Shown here piece after piece: positions 23,038 through 36,800 of a stretch of DNA of 64,000 nucleotides. A model generated the notes under the pieces. The model did not search any database. It saw only the letters and a list, made by a program, of their open reading frames with translations, and had not been told where the DNA came from. The translations under genes and the position numbers were made by a program. Numbering within the stretch: position 1 is the stretch's first letter; each line of letters opens with the position of its first letter. The stretch comes from Phallus indusiatus (lineage: Eukaryota; Basidiomycota; Agaricomycetes; Phallales; Phallaceae): contig JAQFWX010000010.1 in assembly GCA_027605045.1 (NCBI GenBank), forward strand, positions 1,430,879 to 1,494,878, in the 5' to 3' direction.

Positions 23038-26000
23038 TCACCGACGTTCTCGAACATTGTACCAAACCGTCAAGATGACCAAAATACCAAAGCCAGCAAT
23101 GAAAGCGAATAGAACAAGCACATCTCGATAATAGTTATTGGATCCGAACCCAAAGAGCTACCAAAACATGAGCACATGAAATACAGATCCACTTGGAAAG
23201 ATTCTTACCAGATTTAAAATCAGCGTCGCTGAAACCGCAACGGGAACGCCATCTAGTGTATCCTGTATCATTAAACCCGAATTGACTTCATTGATACTCA
23301 AAGCCTATGTGGTAGATCAAACGGATGATTCTACAACATAATGTAAATAAACCCACCTCCAAGGCGTATTTGAGAGGACACAACCACTGTAACCATCGTA
23401 GCACAGGCGGAATCGAATCGAGATGAACAAAAAAGCCAGCATATGTCTCTTGATAAAGTCCAACAAGAGCACTAATAAGAATAGCAATTCCACCATTACG
23501 GAGCAAACAAGCAAGTAAGAAATTCTGAGGAGATTTTCAGAAATAAGATAAGCAGTTTCGAACAGGCGGTTTAAGGACGTACGAATAATGTCATAGCGAT
23601 GGAGTAGAGAACGACGATGAGCAAGAACTTGAAGAAATGAGCGGCGGAGTGAGATAAACCGGCCATCCAATATACACTAGATTGATTGTTTTGAATGATT
23701 GGGACAAAAAAACTTGGTTATATGAAAGACGCACATGATTGATAGAATGACGGTTGGTAAGAGTCGCAAGGGTATCATGTCAAACGTAATACGAGAGAGC
23801 AACCAGGAAATAGGACTGTTGTATATTCCGTCAAAAAAAACCATAAATGAATTCTTGAAATGTTGATACTAACCTGTAATAGCCAGCAGCTCGTTCTCGT
23901 AAGAAAAGAGGTCGAATTTCGATGAGATTATATAAAGCAGAGATAGTAGTGAATGCAATAAGTGCACCCTTTGCGTGTCGAGGACGGTGATGAGCAGACA
24001 AGAACAAGGAATTGATGCTTCTAAAGAGTAGATTACTTACGATGAAGAAAAGACACCCCACACGGGCTTGGAATCCTGCAATCGTGATACCCGTCTGGAA
24101 ATATAACCCTCCTGTTTAGAAAGCAAAGAAATGTATCAATTTCCTAAATGAGTCAAACCGGTTATGAGGGTTAGTACTGACCAACGAAAACTCCGAGTAC
24201 ACATGCTACAGCCACATGCGTAAAAAACAGGGTTTTATCCCTTTTTTTCAAAAACCACTGAACACTTTACGAACAATAAAAAAGGAGAAACATAAATCCT
24301 AACCTCTTTAAATTCAACCACTCTCTCCACGCCAACACCTCAAACTGCGTCATATAGGTCGTCGCATACTGACTCCTCGTTTCATACGTTGAAGATCCAA
24401 AAGACTTAATCGGGATAGCAGGACTATCAGGAGATGAATCATCTCTCTCGAGTTTCGCCCTCGATCCTTCAACTTCAACCTTCTCCTCATCAGCAGCAGG
24501 CACAACAAGCCTTTCGTCACTGCCACTACCACTAGCACCAGATACTCCTGTTGTGCGTCTGTTTAACCGGCTAATAGCTTCAGAACCGGTCTCAAGATGA
24601 GTCGCACTACCGGAAGTGATAACAGTGGTTCTATTTTCAGATCTTTCACTTGCAATGTCGAGAAGCCAATCTGCGATGTTGTAGCCTTCCGGACAGGGTT
24701 CTTCGCCATGGGCTGTCAATGCTCGAACAGGCTCAAGTCGTCCCGGCCCGCTGTATAATGTTTGACCTTTGGATAGCAAAAGCGTGTGGGTGAACGTCAT
24801 GTAGAGTTTAGAGCTGTTGCAAAATCCATATGAGTTCAAGATGACAAGCGTGATTCTTTGATTATCCTTACTTTGGTTGGTGAATTGAAGCTATGACGGC
24901 GGTTGGATTATCAGGGTCAGAAGCGATAGACTGCAACACTTTCGCAACTTTCGCGGCCGATACTGAATCAAGACCTTTACACAACCATAAATATAAAGTT
25001 CAAATAGACGATAATAGAACGACATACCACTCGTAGGCTCATCCAATATAATCACGTCACACCCGGCCACGAGTTCACATCCCAAACTGACCCTTCTCAT
25101 CTCACCACCACTGATCCCACGTCTCTCACCACTCCCAATCCGGACATCTGCAATGTTGCTCAAACCCAGTTGAGTAAGGACGCTAGTAAAGTGGTTAATT
25201 TCTCAGAGACCACGGGGTTCTAAGGAAGGAGCTTTGTATTACCGAGTAACACGTTCTTCTTTTATAGCCTTGCTGATAGACTCGGGAAGACGTAGATCAG
25301 CTACGAATCTCAGATATTCACGCGGTGTCAAATGTTGAGGAAGAGTGTCCGCCTATATATGGTGAAAAATGTGAGCTTAGGTTCTGAGGGCCACAACCAG
25401 TCCTTGCATTGAAAGGTTCACGAACCTGATCGACAAAACCAATCCTAGGATTCTTAATGACATTTCCATTTTTATCGAAAAACTCTACTTTTCCAGATAC
25501 TTTTCCAGATTTACGTTTTCCAGCGATAATATCAATGAGAGACGTTTTTCCTGCTCCACTAGGACCTAGAATAGCGAGCATATGTCCAGGTTTGACTTTA
25601 CCGCTTGACGTGCTCGGGTCAAGAATCGTCTTATAATCACTGTTAGCACCACCCTCAACATCTTTCCGACGGTTTCTTCTGTTCTTCAGACTGAATGTGC
25701 CATAATTTATTGGAACGACGTATCCGACGTTTTCCCAACGTACGCCAATCCCACCTTGATGGACCGTTTTGGGACCATTCTTCCTTGCACGTATTTGGAA
25801 GAACTTTCCCAAGAAGAGGAAAAATATGGCGAGAAAAACGAGAGCACCGACGACGGCTAGACCAGCGATGACTCCTCCGCTGAGTTCTTTACCAGCAGAC
25901 GTCGAACTGGTCGAGTTTGTTCCCAAAGCGAAGTCAATTGCGAATTGCTGGACACATTCGCCGAATTTGCAACCTGTAAGACCAAGTCCGTTTTGTCCGA

Positions 26001-27030
26001 AAAGCTCGTTCAGAGTAGATTGTCCAAAGGAACATGCACCGTCGGTAGAGTTGGCGCAGTTAATGTCGAGTTCACCATTCAGACCGTTGATAATCTGAGT
26101 CAAATCTAAATTCTAAATTGGGTTTTCAGATCTTAGTCTCGCTTGTTATAAAGAGATAAATAGTGAAAGAAAAAACACGTACGGCATTACCTCCGCAGAA
26201 GGTTGTTTTAGGTATGCATGTGCACTGCAAGTTCTGACATTTCCAGTTGCTGCCGCTGCTAACATCCTGAGTACAATTATTGGCATTGCAGAAGAACTGC
26301 TCGACACCCTGATAAAACAACTCCGCGTAAACACTCCCGTTGGGACCGAAGGATGTAGAGCCGGGAACAGGTGAAAGTGATGGGTTGAGTGTGCGTATGA
26401 TATTAAGATCTGTTCTCTCGGGAAAGACGGCTTGCAAAGTGGGGTTCTATGAATGCAAATATGATTAAAATGGATAATGAAAGATGAAGCATCACAATAT
26501 TAATGAGAACTTACAATAACATCACAGCTCATTTGGCTCGCAGCAAAAACCCGAGGTTGAGTGTTGCACGTCATGGTCAAATTTTGAGCTGTATTTGTTA
26601 CATTGGGGAGTTGCTGATTGCCAGCAATAGAAGTGAGGCTGGATTGAGCAGCTTGACAAGCATTTGCTGTTGTGCAAACTTTGATGATAATAGTTAATAC
26701 CGTGACACCAAAAAACCCTGGATGATCGGGAAACAATTTCTTACCATTACAACCAGCACCAGTCCAACCATTTTCACAGGCACAACTTGAGAAATTACTA
26801 GGGGTATTTCCTTGAGGCTGAGCGAGCGGGCGCTGGGTGCCCTGAAAAATCGTTCCACCACATCCGAGCAAATCACAAGTGGGACCTCCAAAACCAACCG
26901 GACACGCGCAACTCGAACCACTGACAATGCCATAATTCTCACAAGAAAGAGCAGCACCGACAAGTCCGATATCTCCAAAAGCTGCGACGAGAAAGAAATT
27001 GACGAGGACGCTCCGAGAGCTCAGCATCAT
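23038..27030 (-). CDS. ABCG-subfamily ABC transporter with EGF-like ectodomain, ADP1-like
   Basis: This is a long multi-intron gene of roughly 1000 aa; exon ends were not all fixed. It starts MMLSSRSVLVNFFLVAAFGD (signal peptide), then Cys-rich EGF-like segments (SCENYGIVSGSSCACPVGFG; CGGTIFQGTQ; CACENGWTGAGCN), an extracellular domain with N-glycosylation sites and more cysteines, and a first membrane segment (GVIAGLAVVGALVFLAIFFL). The ATPase domain has Walker A GPSGAGKTSLIDIIAGK (about 25530-25566), signature ISGGEMRRVSLGCE and Walker B CDVIILDEPTSG. The ABC2-type membrane domain follows (EIRPLFLRERAAGYY; the end GFGSNNYYRDVLVLFAFIAG to NVRERR). This order (ectodomain, ATPase, membrane) matches yeast ADP1 and plant WBC-like half transporters. 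The substrate is unknown. Confidence 0.93.
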
Positions 27031-29999
27031 GGCGTCCTGGTGCCAAAAGGATCAGAATTGTGTGACAAGAATTATGCTTGTCAAAAATATCTGTCAAACC
27101 GTGAGAGAAGTTAAAAAAAAGGCGACAGTTTTGTTTTTGAAAAGTAGGACACGAATCAGAAGAAGCTCGAAGAATTCATGGGCCCGTTCACCTGTTTTAT
27201 TTACAATCAAAACGCGCGGTGGTGATAGCCCGCGGCCGAGCAGGCCAGGCTCGTCCGTAGACAGCAACTTGAAGCTCAAGCCGGAATAGTAGAACAGACT
27301 TCTGTATATGGTATTGTCATAAATATGACCGCCATTGAGTTTTGTCCTTTTCATACTATGTATTGATGAGGTCGAACATGATTGGCATCTGCAATGAAAA
27401 TTATCTAAATCCGTAGTTTCAGGTACTCTCATTCGAGGTTGGATCTTATCTTATCAGTATGAAGAAGCACTGAACTTGAACACGGCTTGATACGGCTGCT
27501 TTTGTTCTCATCAAACTCATCGGTGCCAGATGTATTTAAAGTACCTCGCACACTCTTGTGCAGGCACTCGGTTACAAGTGGCAGTAAAGGCACAAACACA
27601 ACAGAGCATCTCCAAAAACAACGACTCACTGGACACCTTTGAGTTTATTAATACCAGGTGTCGATCTCAAGAAACAAGGCACGCGGACCTGACTGATTGG
27701 AACAATTGAGTTGTTCTCAGGACTCACCCGACCTTCACTTTGAACCGCTTTGTACCTGCTTGAGCAATGAGCGGCGCAAGTCACCTCAGTCCTTTGTACA
27801 ACTCCTTTAGACACAACGTCGGGATCGGCAACTTTTTCCTCCGAAAGCTTTGCGTAACTTCAAGCCAAGATGTCATCTAATCAAGATTTCTGCCAATTTT
27901 GATTACACATACCAGACCGAACAAACTCCTGGTTTTTCATAGCTAACAGAAAGACCGTCAAGTTGATGGCACTGGAGTATGTACCATCTATAAGCTGGCA
28001 CCAACTAGAATCCGACAGTTCATGCTAGTGCCACTAGCAGATTCAATTTATATTAACACCGAGAGCGCCTCGCTCAGTGAACAATTAGAAATATATCATC
28101 GTGAGATCCTCACAACCCAACGTCTCAAGATGGCACTAGCATTATTAGTAACAATTGATATGAACTATGACCACAATCAAATGCATATATTGACAAAATC
28201 CGTCTAACGAAGAGAGCCCCAGTTGTCTATAAAAGTTGAGTCTATACGAGGTCCGAATGAAAGAGAACGCATATGAAAAGTATGATGGTAGAGTGATCAG
28301 ATAATTGCAAAGTGTAAACGAAAACGAAAATGAAAATGAAAACGAAAAAAAAAAAGTCCATTTAAAAATGACAAAAACAAAGAGGAGCCAACGTTCGACC
28401 GGGCCGTATAATTTCGAAATTTCGATACCATATGAACAAACGCCGCACTGCTTGCAACTACATCTTGCCAAAAAGTTCGGAAGCCCGACCCGACGGCAGT
28501 TCACTAGCACTGCCTGTCAATGGAGCCCATTCCCAATGCATGCGGTCTAAACTTCTGATTTAAGGTTAAAATGGCTGACATCCTACCAAAAAAAAAAACC
28601 GTTAGGTCAAAAAACCCATACATCAATGCTATTAATACAAAGAAATTTACCTTCCACAAAATAGACTAATCACCGGTATGTCCTTTTATCCAGAAGAAGT
28701 AATGGGAATGAGAAAAAAAAACACCAGATGCCGAGTCCCGAACCAATACGAGAAGATACATAATAAAAGAAACCAATGTTGTGCCCTTCCCATCATTCCT
28801 TAAAAACAAACTCTGATACCGCCCAGCCTGAGACATGTGGGTTGGGAACTGCGCATATAAAACAGGGTAATATACCCTAATATATCGTGCGAGATTTTTT
28901 TCTTGAGAAGGTAGACGGGAAAATGGATGTAGCAGCCACAGCCACATGCAACGTCGAGGGAAGTTGTTCGCCGCCGGGCTTGAAGTGAAAAGTAAACTCA
29001 GTAACCAAGGACCATTTCGAATTCGACCAGATGGAAAAAAAGGGAACAAAAGGATTGTTGTCATGCCGAGAAAAAAAAGAAAGAAAGAAAGTTCTCAGCA
29101 AAGAAAATGAATCCTATGAAACAACGACCTTTTGTGTATTTTGATAGCTACTTTGGGTAGATTAACGCGTGTGTGTATCGCTATGAAGAGGAAGAGAAAA
29201 GGGGAGTGAGAGACGGAGAGGGAAAGGAGACAGAGAATGAGATAAAGGATCAAAGAAACGAGATAAGAGAGATCCCAGTGTAAAAAGGGCGCGGATTTTT
29301 TGGACAGGACAGGATGAGTGAATTGAGTGTATGGATGAGAAATAAATATGTATGTGTAGGGATGTGTCGGGTGTAGGAGGAGGAAGGGTTGGGGGTGGTG
29401 TATATGTATATGGGGAATGAGGGGGAAGGCGATGTTGATGCTACAAGGATAGGAAGGATGCCAAATGTGTGTGTGGAGAGATAGAGAGAGAGAAAACACT
29501 TCATCGATAATCGGACAACCGTCGAATTGAGAAACGAGAAGGAAATAAAGAGAAAAAAACCCGTGATGGAATAATTATGCATGCATAAGCAGACAGATTG
29601 TTGGAAAACGGGACTGGGAATTGGGGGAATTGGGGAATGTGGGGTAATCCAAAGAGGACGAGTGCGAAGGGGAGGATAGATGAGGGTGAGGATGATGACA
29701 ACAACACTAACAACAGCAGAACACACAAGCTAAGCATAAACCACACAATTTTTACGCAAAAAAAAAAAGAAAAAAAGAAATGTACACGAAAAGTAATAAA
29801 GAGAAGGAAAAAGAGGAATAAAGAAAATTGAAAAAAGAAAATTTTGAGAATTTATAAACAAGAATAGAAAAAAGAAGATGGAATTTTGTACAAGCGCAAG
29901 GCGGAGAAGTAGAAAGAGCAGGGGAGGGTAAAGAGAAGAAGAAAAAACAAACACCGTCGGTATATCGTATATCTTATCGCGCGACATTCCATTTTTTTT
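27031..29999. other. Intergenic 3 kb, strand-asymmetric purine tract in its right half
   Basis: No gene was recognised. From about 29000 to 29990 the plus strand is strongly GA-rich (CT-rich on the minus strand). It lies just downstream of the minus-strand PP1-regulator gene and is probably its long 3' UTR. Several 75-160 codon minus-strand frames in it are Ser/Leu/Pro/Phe-rich readings of this bias. A GAAAAC/GAAAAT simple repeat lies at about 28318-28350. Confidence 0.45.
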
Positions 30000-32900
30000 T
30001 CAACTAACCCCCCCGCTCACTTGCTCGCCATACGACGATCGAACAGGAAACGTCTCTGTAGGATCACTAAACGACCGACCCAAAGATTTCAACATTCCAT
30101 ACGGCAGCCCCGAATGATGATGAGGGTGATGATGATGATTATGATGACCGTGATTGTGAAGATACGCATCGTTAGGTCCAAATCCATCTGACCCGAACCC
30201 GAAGTTGAATCCGAACCCGGGGTTAACATGCGCGTGTGGAGGAGATGAAGGTGAGGACGAAGACGAAGTAGAAGGTGGGTCGGCACTACTGCTACGACTT
30301 TGATGTTGTCCAAGCACGGCATTTTTAAATCCACGTCGTACATCAGGTGTGAGACTACGACTGGCACGATCGCCGATAACGTTCTCCAAAGTTTTGTTAG
30401 TACTCGGGAATGTAACCAATCTCGGTGGACTCTGTTCTCGAGTTCGTTCAGCGCCAGGACCAGCAGCAGCAGTAGTACCAGTAGCACCCGTAGAAGCCGC
30501 AACTGTATTCTGTTTCGGCGGCTGCTGATTCTTCGGCGAACCAGTAAAAAAGCAAAACCTAAAATATTCATTAACATTAGCATCCTCGAACAATAAAAAA
30601 AAACAACAACCCACTGATTCAACAACGAATAATAAGACGATGAATTCAAGTTAATACCACCCTTCGAATTAGCCCCACCAGCAGCAGCATCATCAGACAC
30701 AGACGAAGAAGGTCCAACAAGCTCAAGCGGACTGAGCATCTCCCCTTTAGGCGTAACAGATCCTTCCGAAGAAGGGGACGACATCAAAACAGGAGGCGGT
30801 AACATCTCAGCAGCAGCATCAGCATCAACAGCAGTCTTCTTCTTAAGGGACGACAACGGCGGCGAAGACGATGGTGGCATCATCATCATCATCATATCGA
30901 TATTCCCAGGTCCATTATCAACCAACGAGGGCGAAGCGCTTCTCGGTGTACCGCTTAACACGGCTCGAGCGAGTTTGACATTAAACAGCGGCAAAGTCCG
31001 AGTTTCGAATTGAGATTGGAATGAAGAAGACGAGGGCGTTGAGACGCGGGGTGTGAATGATACACCAGACGACGAAGTAGAGGACGAGGAGTCTCCTGAT
31101 GATAAAGACCACATCGCTGAAGATGACATTGTCGTCGTCGGAGAAGGTGGAAGCACAACACCAGGTTTTGTTATTTGGTTTTGTTCTTTCAAATCCGTGA
31201 GCGAACCGGTCGGACTACTAACAGACGACGAAGAATGCGACGACGACGACGAATCATCCATTTCCATATCCTCATCTTCATCCTCACCACCATTTCGCCC
31301 CGCTTCTTCGCCTTCTAAAACGACGTCCAAATCTTGAAACCGCGTCAAAGGAGATACACGCGAAACAGCAGATCGCATCGCATTCGTCACAACATCATAT
31401 TCCGACTGTTCAGTTTCATTGTCGTCATCGTCACCAGCAGCAGCGAGATTATCACTACTATTGCTCCGTCGACCGAACCAAATTCCATCTTCTTCAGACT
31501 CGTCATCATCATCGAGGACCCCATCAACATGATGTCGCTGTTGTTGTTGTTCATGCTCATGCTCATGAGGAGAAGAAGGTCCGGCATGTGGAGGAGGCGA
31601 AACACTTTCTTCCGGAGCAAATCCAGCAGGTGAAGACATAGTCTTGCGCACATTAACTTTTCCCCAAGGCCCCTCACGACTCGGATTATCACTAGCACTA
31701 CCGCTGCCTGAGACCTGTTCATCCGACATTGAAGTTTTAAGCCACGAACGGACGTGTCGACGTCCTCCAGGAGATAGCGGTGTAGCATAAGACGTATGAG
31801 AAGAGGCATCAGAACCGGCGGGAAGAACAACAGTCGAATTTGACACAGGAGCAGGAGACGAACTATCTTCTTTGTCCTTCGGCAATTCGACAGCTTGAGA
31901 CCGAGGCGGACTAGGAAGCTTCTTTCCAGGAGTCGCAAGCGCATGTCTAAACTGCCCATGAACAGGCGTAGGAGACATAATCCGATTCGCAGTCGGGAAC
32001 GAAATCCCCTCGGAACGAAAACCAGAGCCTGCCGTCGGAGAAGTAACAGTAGCATTTGACGAAGACGAAGGTAGTGCAGGAGGGGACATCACAGCCGGAC
32101 CCATGATCTTCGCTCCCTCCCTCAAACTAACACCAAAATCATACCGACTGCGCAAAGGAATATGCATCGCCTGTGGCCTATTACTGCTAAAATAGTCCGT
32201 ATTGTGCCCATAAGAAGATGAAGAGGAAGGAGGGAAAGACGGCGGGAACGAAGGCGACGGCATCGGAGGGCGCTGATCTAACATGGACGCAGAACCAGGT
32301 CCGGTATACGGAGGAGGCGAAATATGACCGGGCGAGGCTGTTCCCGACGAAGCCGCGAAAGGAAGAGAGTGACGAGCCAGACGCTGGAGCAGGGGAGACG
32401 CCCCCGTGTTTGGTGTAAAGCTCTGCGGCCGGGGCGATACGATCTTGGTTGCACCAGATGATTGTTGTTGTTGTTGTAATTGTTGAATCGGAAGAAGAGC
32501 CGATGATAGTGGAGGAGATACCGACACCGATTCCCATTCAAACTCGACAACATAATTCCTACCCTCATTGCTATCCCACCATTCACCCATACCAGGTACA
32601 TTATATCTGACGCAAAACTCCATACGATAAGGTCGTCGGGAAGAAGACGCAGACGCACTAGATGCCAATACAGCTGATCCAAATACGGAATTAGTATTAG
32701 TGCCTGGCTTGAATGGAACATTTGGCGCCCTCTCACCGCCACCACCCTCCACTCGGACATTTGACAGACCAATCAACTTGACGCGATACTCAAACCGGTC
32801 GTATAGACCTCCAGGGAGGGTATGCACGTGCTTGCATGAGACCTCTGATACGGTATTCCAGTCATCCAACGTGTACCGGAAGAAAACCGTTTTGGAAAAG

Positions 32901-33835
32901 GCCTTGTTATGGACTAGAATAGTACCGAACAAACTTGGAAACGCGTCTTGTGTGTTATCGGAAGGAGTAGCTTGAAGATCCGGGTTTGACAACCGAACAG
33001 ATTCGAGACGAACATCGAAATTCCATGGTTGGACGGCGGGATTCGGAGGAGGTGACGGAGTGTATATTTGAATTAATTTGAGTTTCATACGCGTTTGAGG
33101 GCGGGAGGTAGATGACGGACCAGAATTGGCGGTGGAGGTAGCGAATGAACCGAATCTGGGTTTGGGCCTAGAGCTCGGGAAGGGATATGAGGATATACCG
33201 AATGAATCGGGTTCGGCTTCACTCGCGCTGGTGGTATCCATGTCTACGGGGCTGCCTTCCCTACTGACTGCAAGAGGCTTTTGACCTGCTAAAAAGAGCT
33301 TGACATGTTCGAGTTGGGAATCGAAATGAACGGACTTGGAGGCGGATGGTGTTGCGGGAGCTGATGTGGTTCGAGGTCTCGCTGGTGCAGAAGGAGACGG
33401 AGGTGAAGGGGCGAAAGAAGAAGTGGATTTGAGAGACGGCTTTACGAGTTCACCGGATTTTTTGCGAATAAAAGTTGGTATCGGGGTAGGATTGGCGGAT
33501 GACGAGGAGGATGACAAAGGAATCTGGGGGATATCAATGTGCATCGACTGCTTTAATGCTGACTTTGATTGTGGAGCCGTCGTCGTCGGGAATATGTGTT
33601 TTTGGGGAATCGCCTGGGTGGACGTAGACGCGTTATCGTCTGGGTGTATGGTTGCGGTGTCATCATCAATATCGTTTATCGGTTCATATGCGTCTTCGTG
33701 ATGGGTAGTAGTATGCGGATGCGATTTAGAACGTCGTCGTTTGGGGAGAAATGCAAAAGGACGGCTTGCTCCATTGTCGTGCTGGGCAGTGGCGGTAACG
33801 GTGGTCATAGTCTGTAGCAATTCCTTATGAGACAT
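30000..33835 (-). CDS. Glycogen-targeting regulatory subunit of protein phosphatase 1 (CBM21)
   Basis: Two exons (30615-33835, 30000-30558; a 56-nt intron with donor GTGGGT) give 1259 aa. Near residue 165 is KSVHF, an RVxF-type PP1 docking motif. At about 265-420 lies a CBM21 glycogen-binding domain: VRLESVRLSN, ILVHNKAFSKTVFFRYTLDDW, LPGGLYDRFEYRV, MEFCVRYNVPGMGEWWDSN, YVVEFEW. The rest is Ser/Pro-rich and probably disordered, with Asp/Glu runs and a His-rich patch near the end. The conserved tail begins SYYSLLNQ and continues FCFFTGSP across the intron. By family (yeast GAC1/PIG) it brings PP1 to glycogen synthase. The insertion of about 40 residues within the CBM21 (a Gly/Ser/Asn-rich loop) is longer than usual. 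Confidence 0.92.
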
Positions 33836-36800
33836 TTTCTGTTCGCATTTAAAACAAGCAAGTAAGACACACGAACCTCGAGGAAACTAGAGCAGACAAG
33901 TTACGCAGTGCACGGACGCACGAGAGCGCAGAAGGAGAAGGAGGAGGAAGGAAGAGGAAGGGGAAGGGGAAGAGAAGAGGATGGAGGAAGGAGGAATAAT
34001 GAGAGAGGGATGCTTACATATCCTTTCTTTTGAATCGACCGTACGAAAAAAACAAATTTTTTTTTCCCTTTCGTGATGTTCGGCGTCATAGCCACAATCT
34101 AGGCTTTATCGGCGCTTAGGGGTTTCGGACCAAAATCGCAGGTGAGTAATTCAATTCCGTCCGACCTTACCAAAGCCGGGACAAAGCTTATCAATCTGTG
34201 TTGTCAGATACCAGATATCTATTGAGGACGTCTATAGTCAACACCAGCACCAGAAAGCACCCTAGAGCACCACCACAGGCAAGACAAAAGAATCTTCTGG
34301 GGAGATATGCCCCAGTGGTATCCACCTGCGTCTGGATTCTCTGGAAGAACAGAGATCCCAGTCTACGAATGAGAAACGTCATCTATGAATCTATGATCTT
34401 CAATAAGTTCCCACTCCTCCCCTCGACTCCGGATCACTTTTTTAGGAAGTAAAATGTTTTTTTTGTCCCCAACCCCTTCGTCTTCTATTCCATTTCGTAT
34501 TACACACCCACGCTGGTCGTTCCTTCCGCCATTTACAGGAAGAGTGTGCCATCGACGTCTACAACAATATTGTGTGTGCTGGCCATTTAACGCCGTGTCG
34601 TGAAGCAGTCTACGTGCAGATAAGATAAATAATGATTGGTTACATAATTTAGACATTCTTTTTTTAATATTCCTTTCGAACCTGGACAGGGTTCGCTGAA
34701 TAGAGTCCCCTTATATACACCTTGATCAGAATTCAGGCATCCTGTGTAAGTAATATACGACTGTCATTCGATCAGATTTCACTTCAGAGAGCGAGATATC
34801 GCTAGAGCTCGCTATAATTTCATTGTGTGTGTTCCATCACTCTTCTCTGATAAGCAACACCCTATGGAAATACACCCATTATTTCTGTTTTTAGAAATCA
34901 TCATCGTCCGTCCCTTGTTGGCACGGTTCTCTCTGGACAATTCCCTCCTGCGCCAGACTCTACAATAACCTGGCACTGCTAATTGAAAAATAATAATAAT
35001 TGTCTGTGCCAATCCTCCTATACCGTATCGCATGGTAAATGAGAAAATTTCAAAAAAATAAGATCGTCGCACTGTCTCATCCTTTACCAAATCATGTCTC
35101 AAGTACACAGCCGAAAGAGAAAGAAGCAGATCGCAAATTCCCGAAGAACGTGGACACTCGGTCGTTTTCGCCACCCTTTTCATCCGTCAACAACGGGAAA
35201 AAGCGCGCGCAACACGCTGGCGTAAATGAAAAAGATGAAATATACCCTTCTTTGTCCGTCTTACTTGTGATGCTTGTCAACATTTATCCTCGCAGCTGCA
35301 ACGTGCACCCCCAAAAGTGCGTGTTCTTTTGAATCTGAATCTTTCGACGCGGGAATAGCAGGCCCTTCTGCTTCGTATCACTTCGCATCGAAGTCTCTCG
35401 AATCGATCTCTGGCAGCCTGATTGAGAACGTTCTACAATAATTCCATCGCACCCTCGAATTCCTCCGCATCCTGGATTTAACCCTATTCTCCACGTCTTT
35501 TGTTCTCATCTGCGCTTCCAGGCACTTCTCCGAGACACACTCACCAAAATTATAGTTTCCACCAATCATTGCATCAACACCCTCTAATTATCCCTTGTAT
35601 GGTCCTAAACCGCAAAAACTATGGATCTTGTCTCGTTACATATCAAGATTGCAAAAGAACGCACCCTCAATAATCTACGAAGCAAGGTTCAAAAATGAAG
35701 GGACTGATAATACTAGTCCAGACTTCCCAATTAGGGAGGCAAACACATAAATGGACCAGTGCACCTGGCTTCTCAACTCGCTAGCGATATCTTGAAATTC
35801 CAAGCCTTTCCTTATTTGGATTCCAGTAAAAAGCAAGTTTACCTTTACCTATCTCGAATTGCCTCGCCCCTCCGAATCCTCAGGCAGGCCTCAAGGCGCC
35901 AAGTTCGCATTTTCCTTCCGTAATTTATACAGATCTACTAATTACTATTCTTACCCCTGATCTCTCTCAGCTCGCAATGCAACTCCCAAATCATCCCGAG
36001 ATCGTACGATAACCCTGCATCGACTTCCCTCTTCGTCTTTCCACTTGGTAGGGTCAAAAACAACCTCTGGTCTTCGTCTGGTATGATGATCTGGTTTAGC
36101 AAAAACTTTTGACCGTTGCTTATTTTTCGCGACAATGGAGCTTTCACCCGTTTCCCCCGTCGTCCACCGTATCGCTTCTAATTCCCTTTGATTAAATCCT
36201 TGCAGTCTTGCATTTCTTATCGGCCCTCCCCGCCCCCACCCCCATACTGCTGCTAAAAAGGGCTGTCTTTCCAAAAAAAAAAAAACGATTTCTACGAAAA
36301 AAAATAAGTCGCCAGTACGTCGACATGTATGTATCTATGTATGTATTATCGGACCAAAATATCATCCGATCAAATATTAATTTCATCTCTTTTCGGCGTA
36401 AAATTGTGAAAAAACAAACGAAAATGAAAACATGTGGCCCGTAGTCGAGCTCGCAACGTCAGCCCAGCCCGACGACCTCGCTCAAAAGACAGCCATAATG
36501 ACGTATATTTTCAATTCTACGAGCCAGACACTGGATAAACTATTCCCTCTATTATCGCGGTTCCGTTCGCTCCTTTTCTCATTATTCTTACGTTTTTAAT
36601 TTCAAATTCTAAGCCGATGACATGGTCAGATGATAAAAACACATAACAAACCAAATACCAATTTATTGGTTTTCATCTCGTGGTTTTGTTTTTACTTCGC
36701 TGTCAGCTTAATTGACAACACTCACAAGGGCCTCAGCTGGCAACCTGGAAGCCAAGTTGTTAACAAACTTACGTCAACAGACGAAACCTTTTCGTTTTCA

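Noticed and set aside
29095..29987. Minus-strand frames of 75-158 codons rich in Ser, Leu, Pro, Phe
   Set aside because: They arise from the strongly CT-rich strand and have no domains or splice structure.
31053..32055. Several 90-220 codon frames on both strands inside the PP1-regulator gene
   Set aside because: They lie within a single 3.2 kb coding exon and show only mirrored low-complexity composition.
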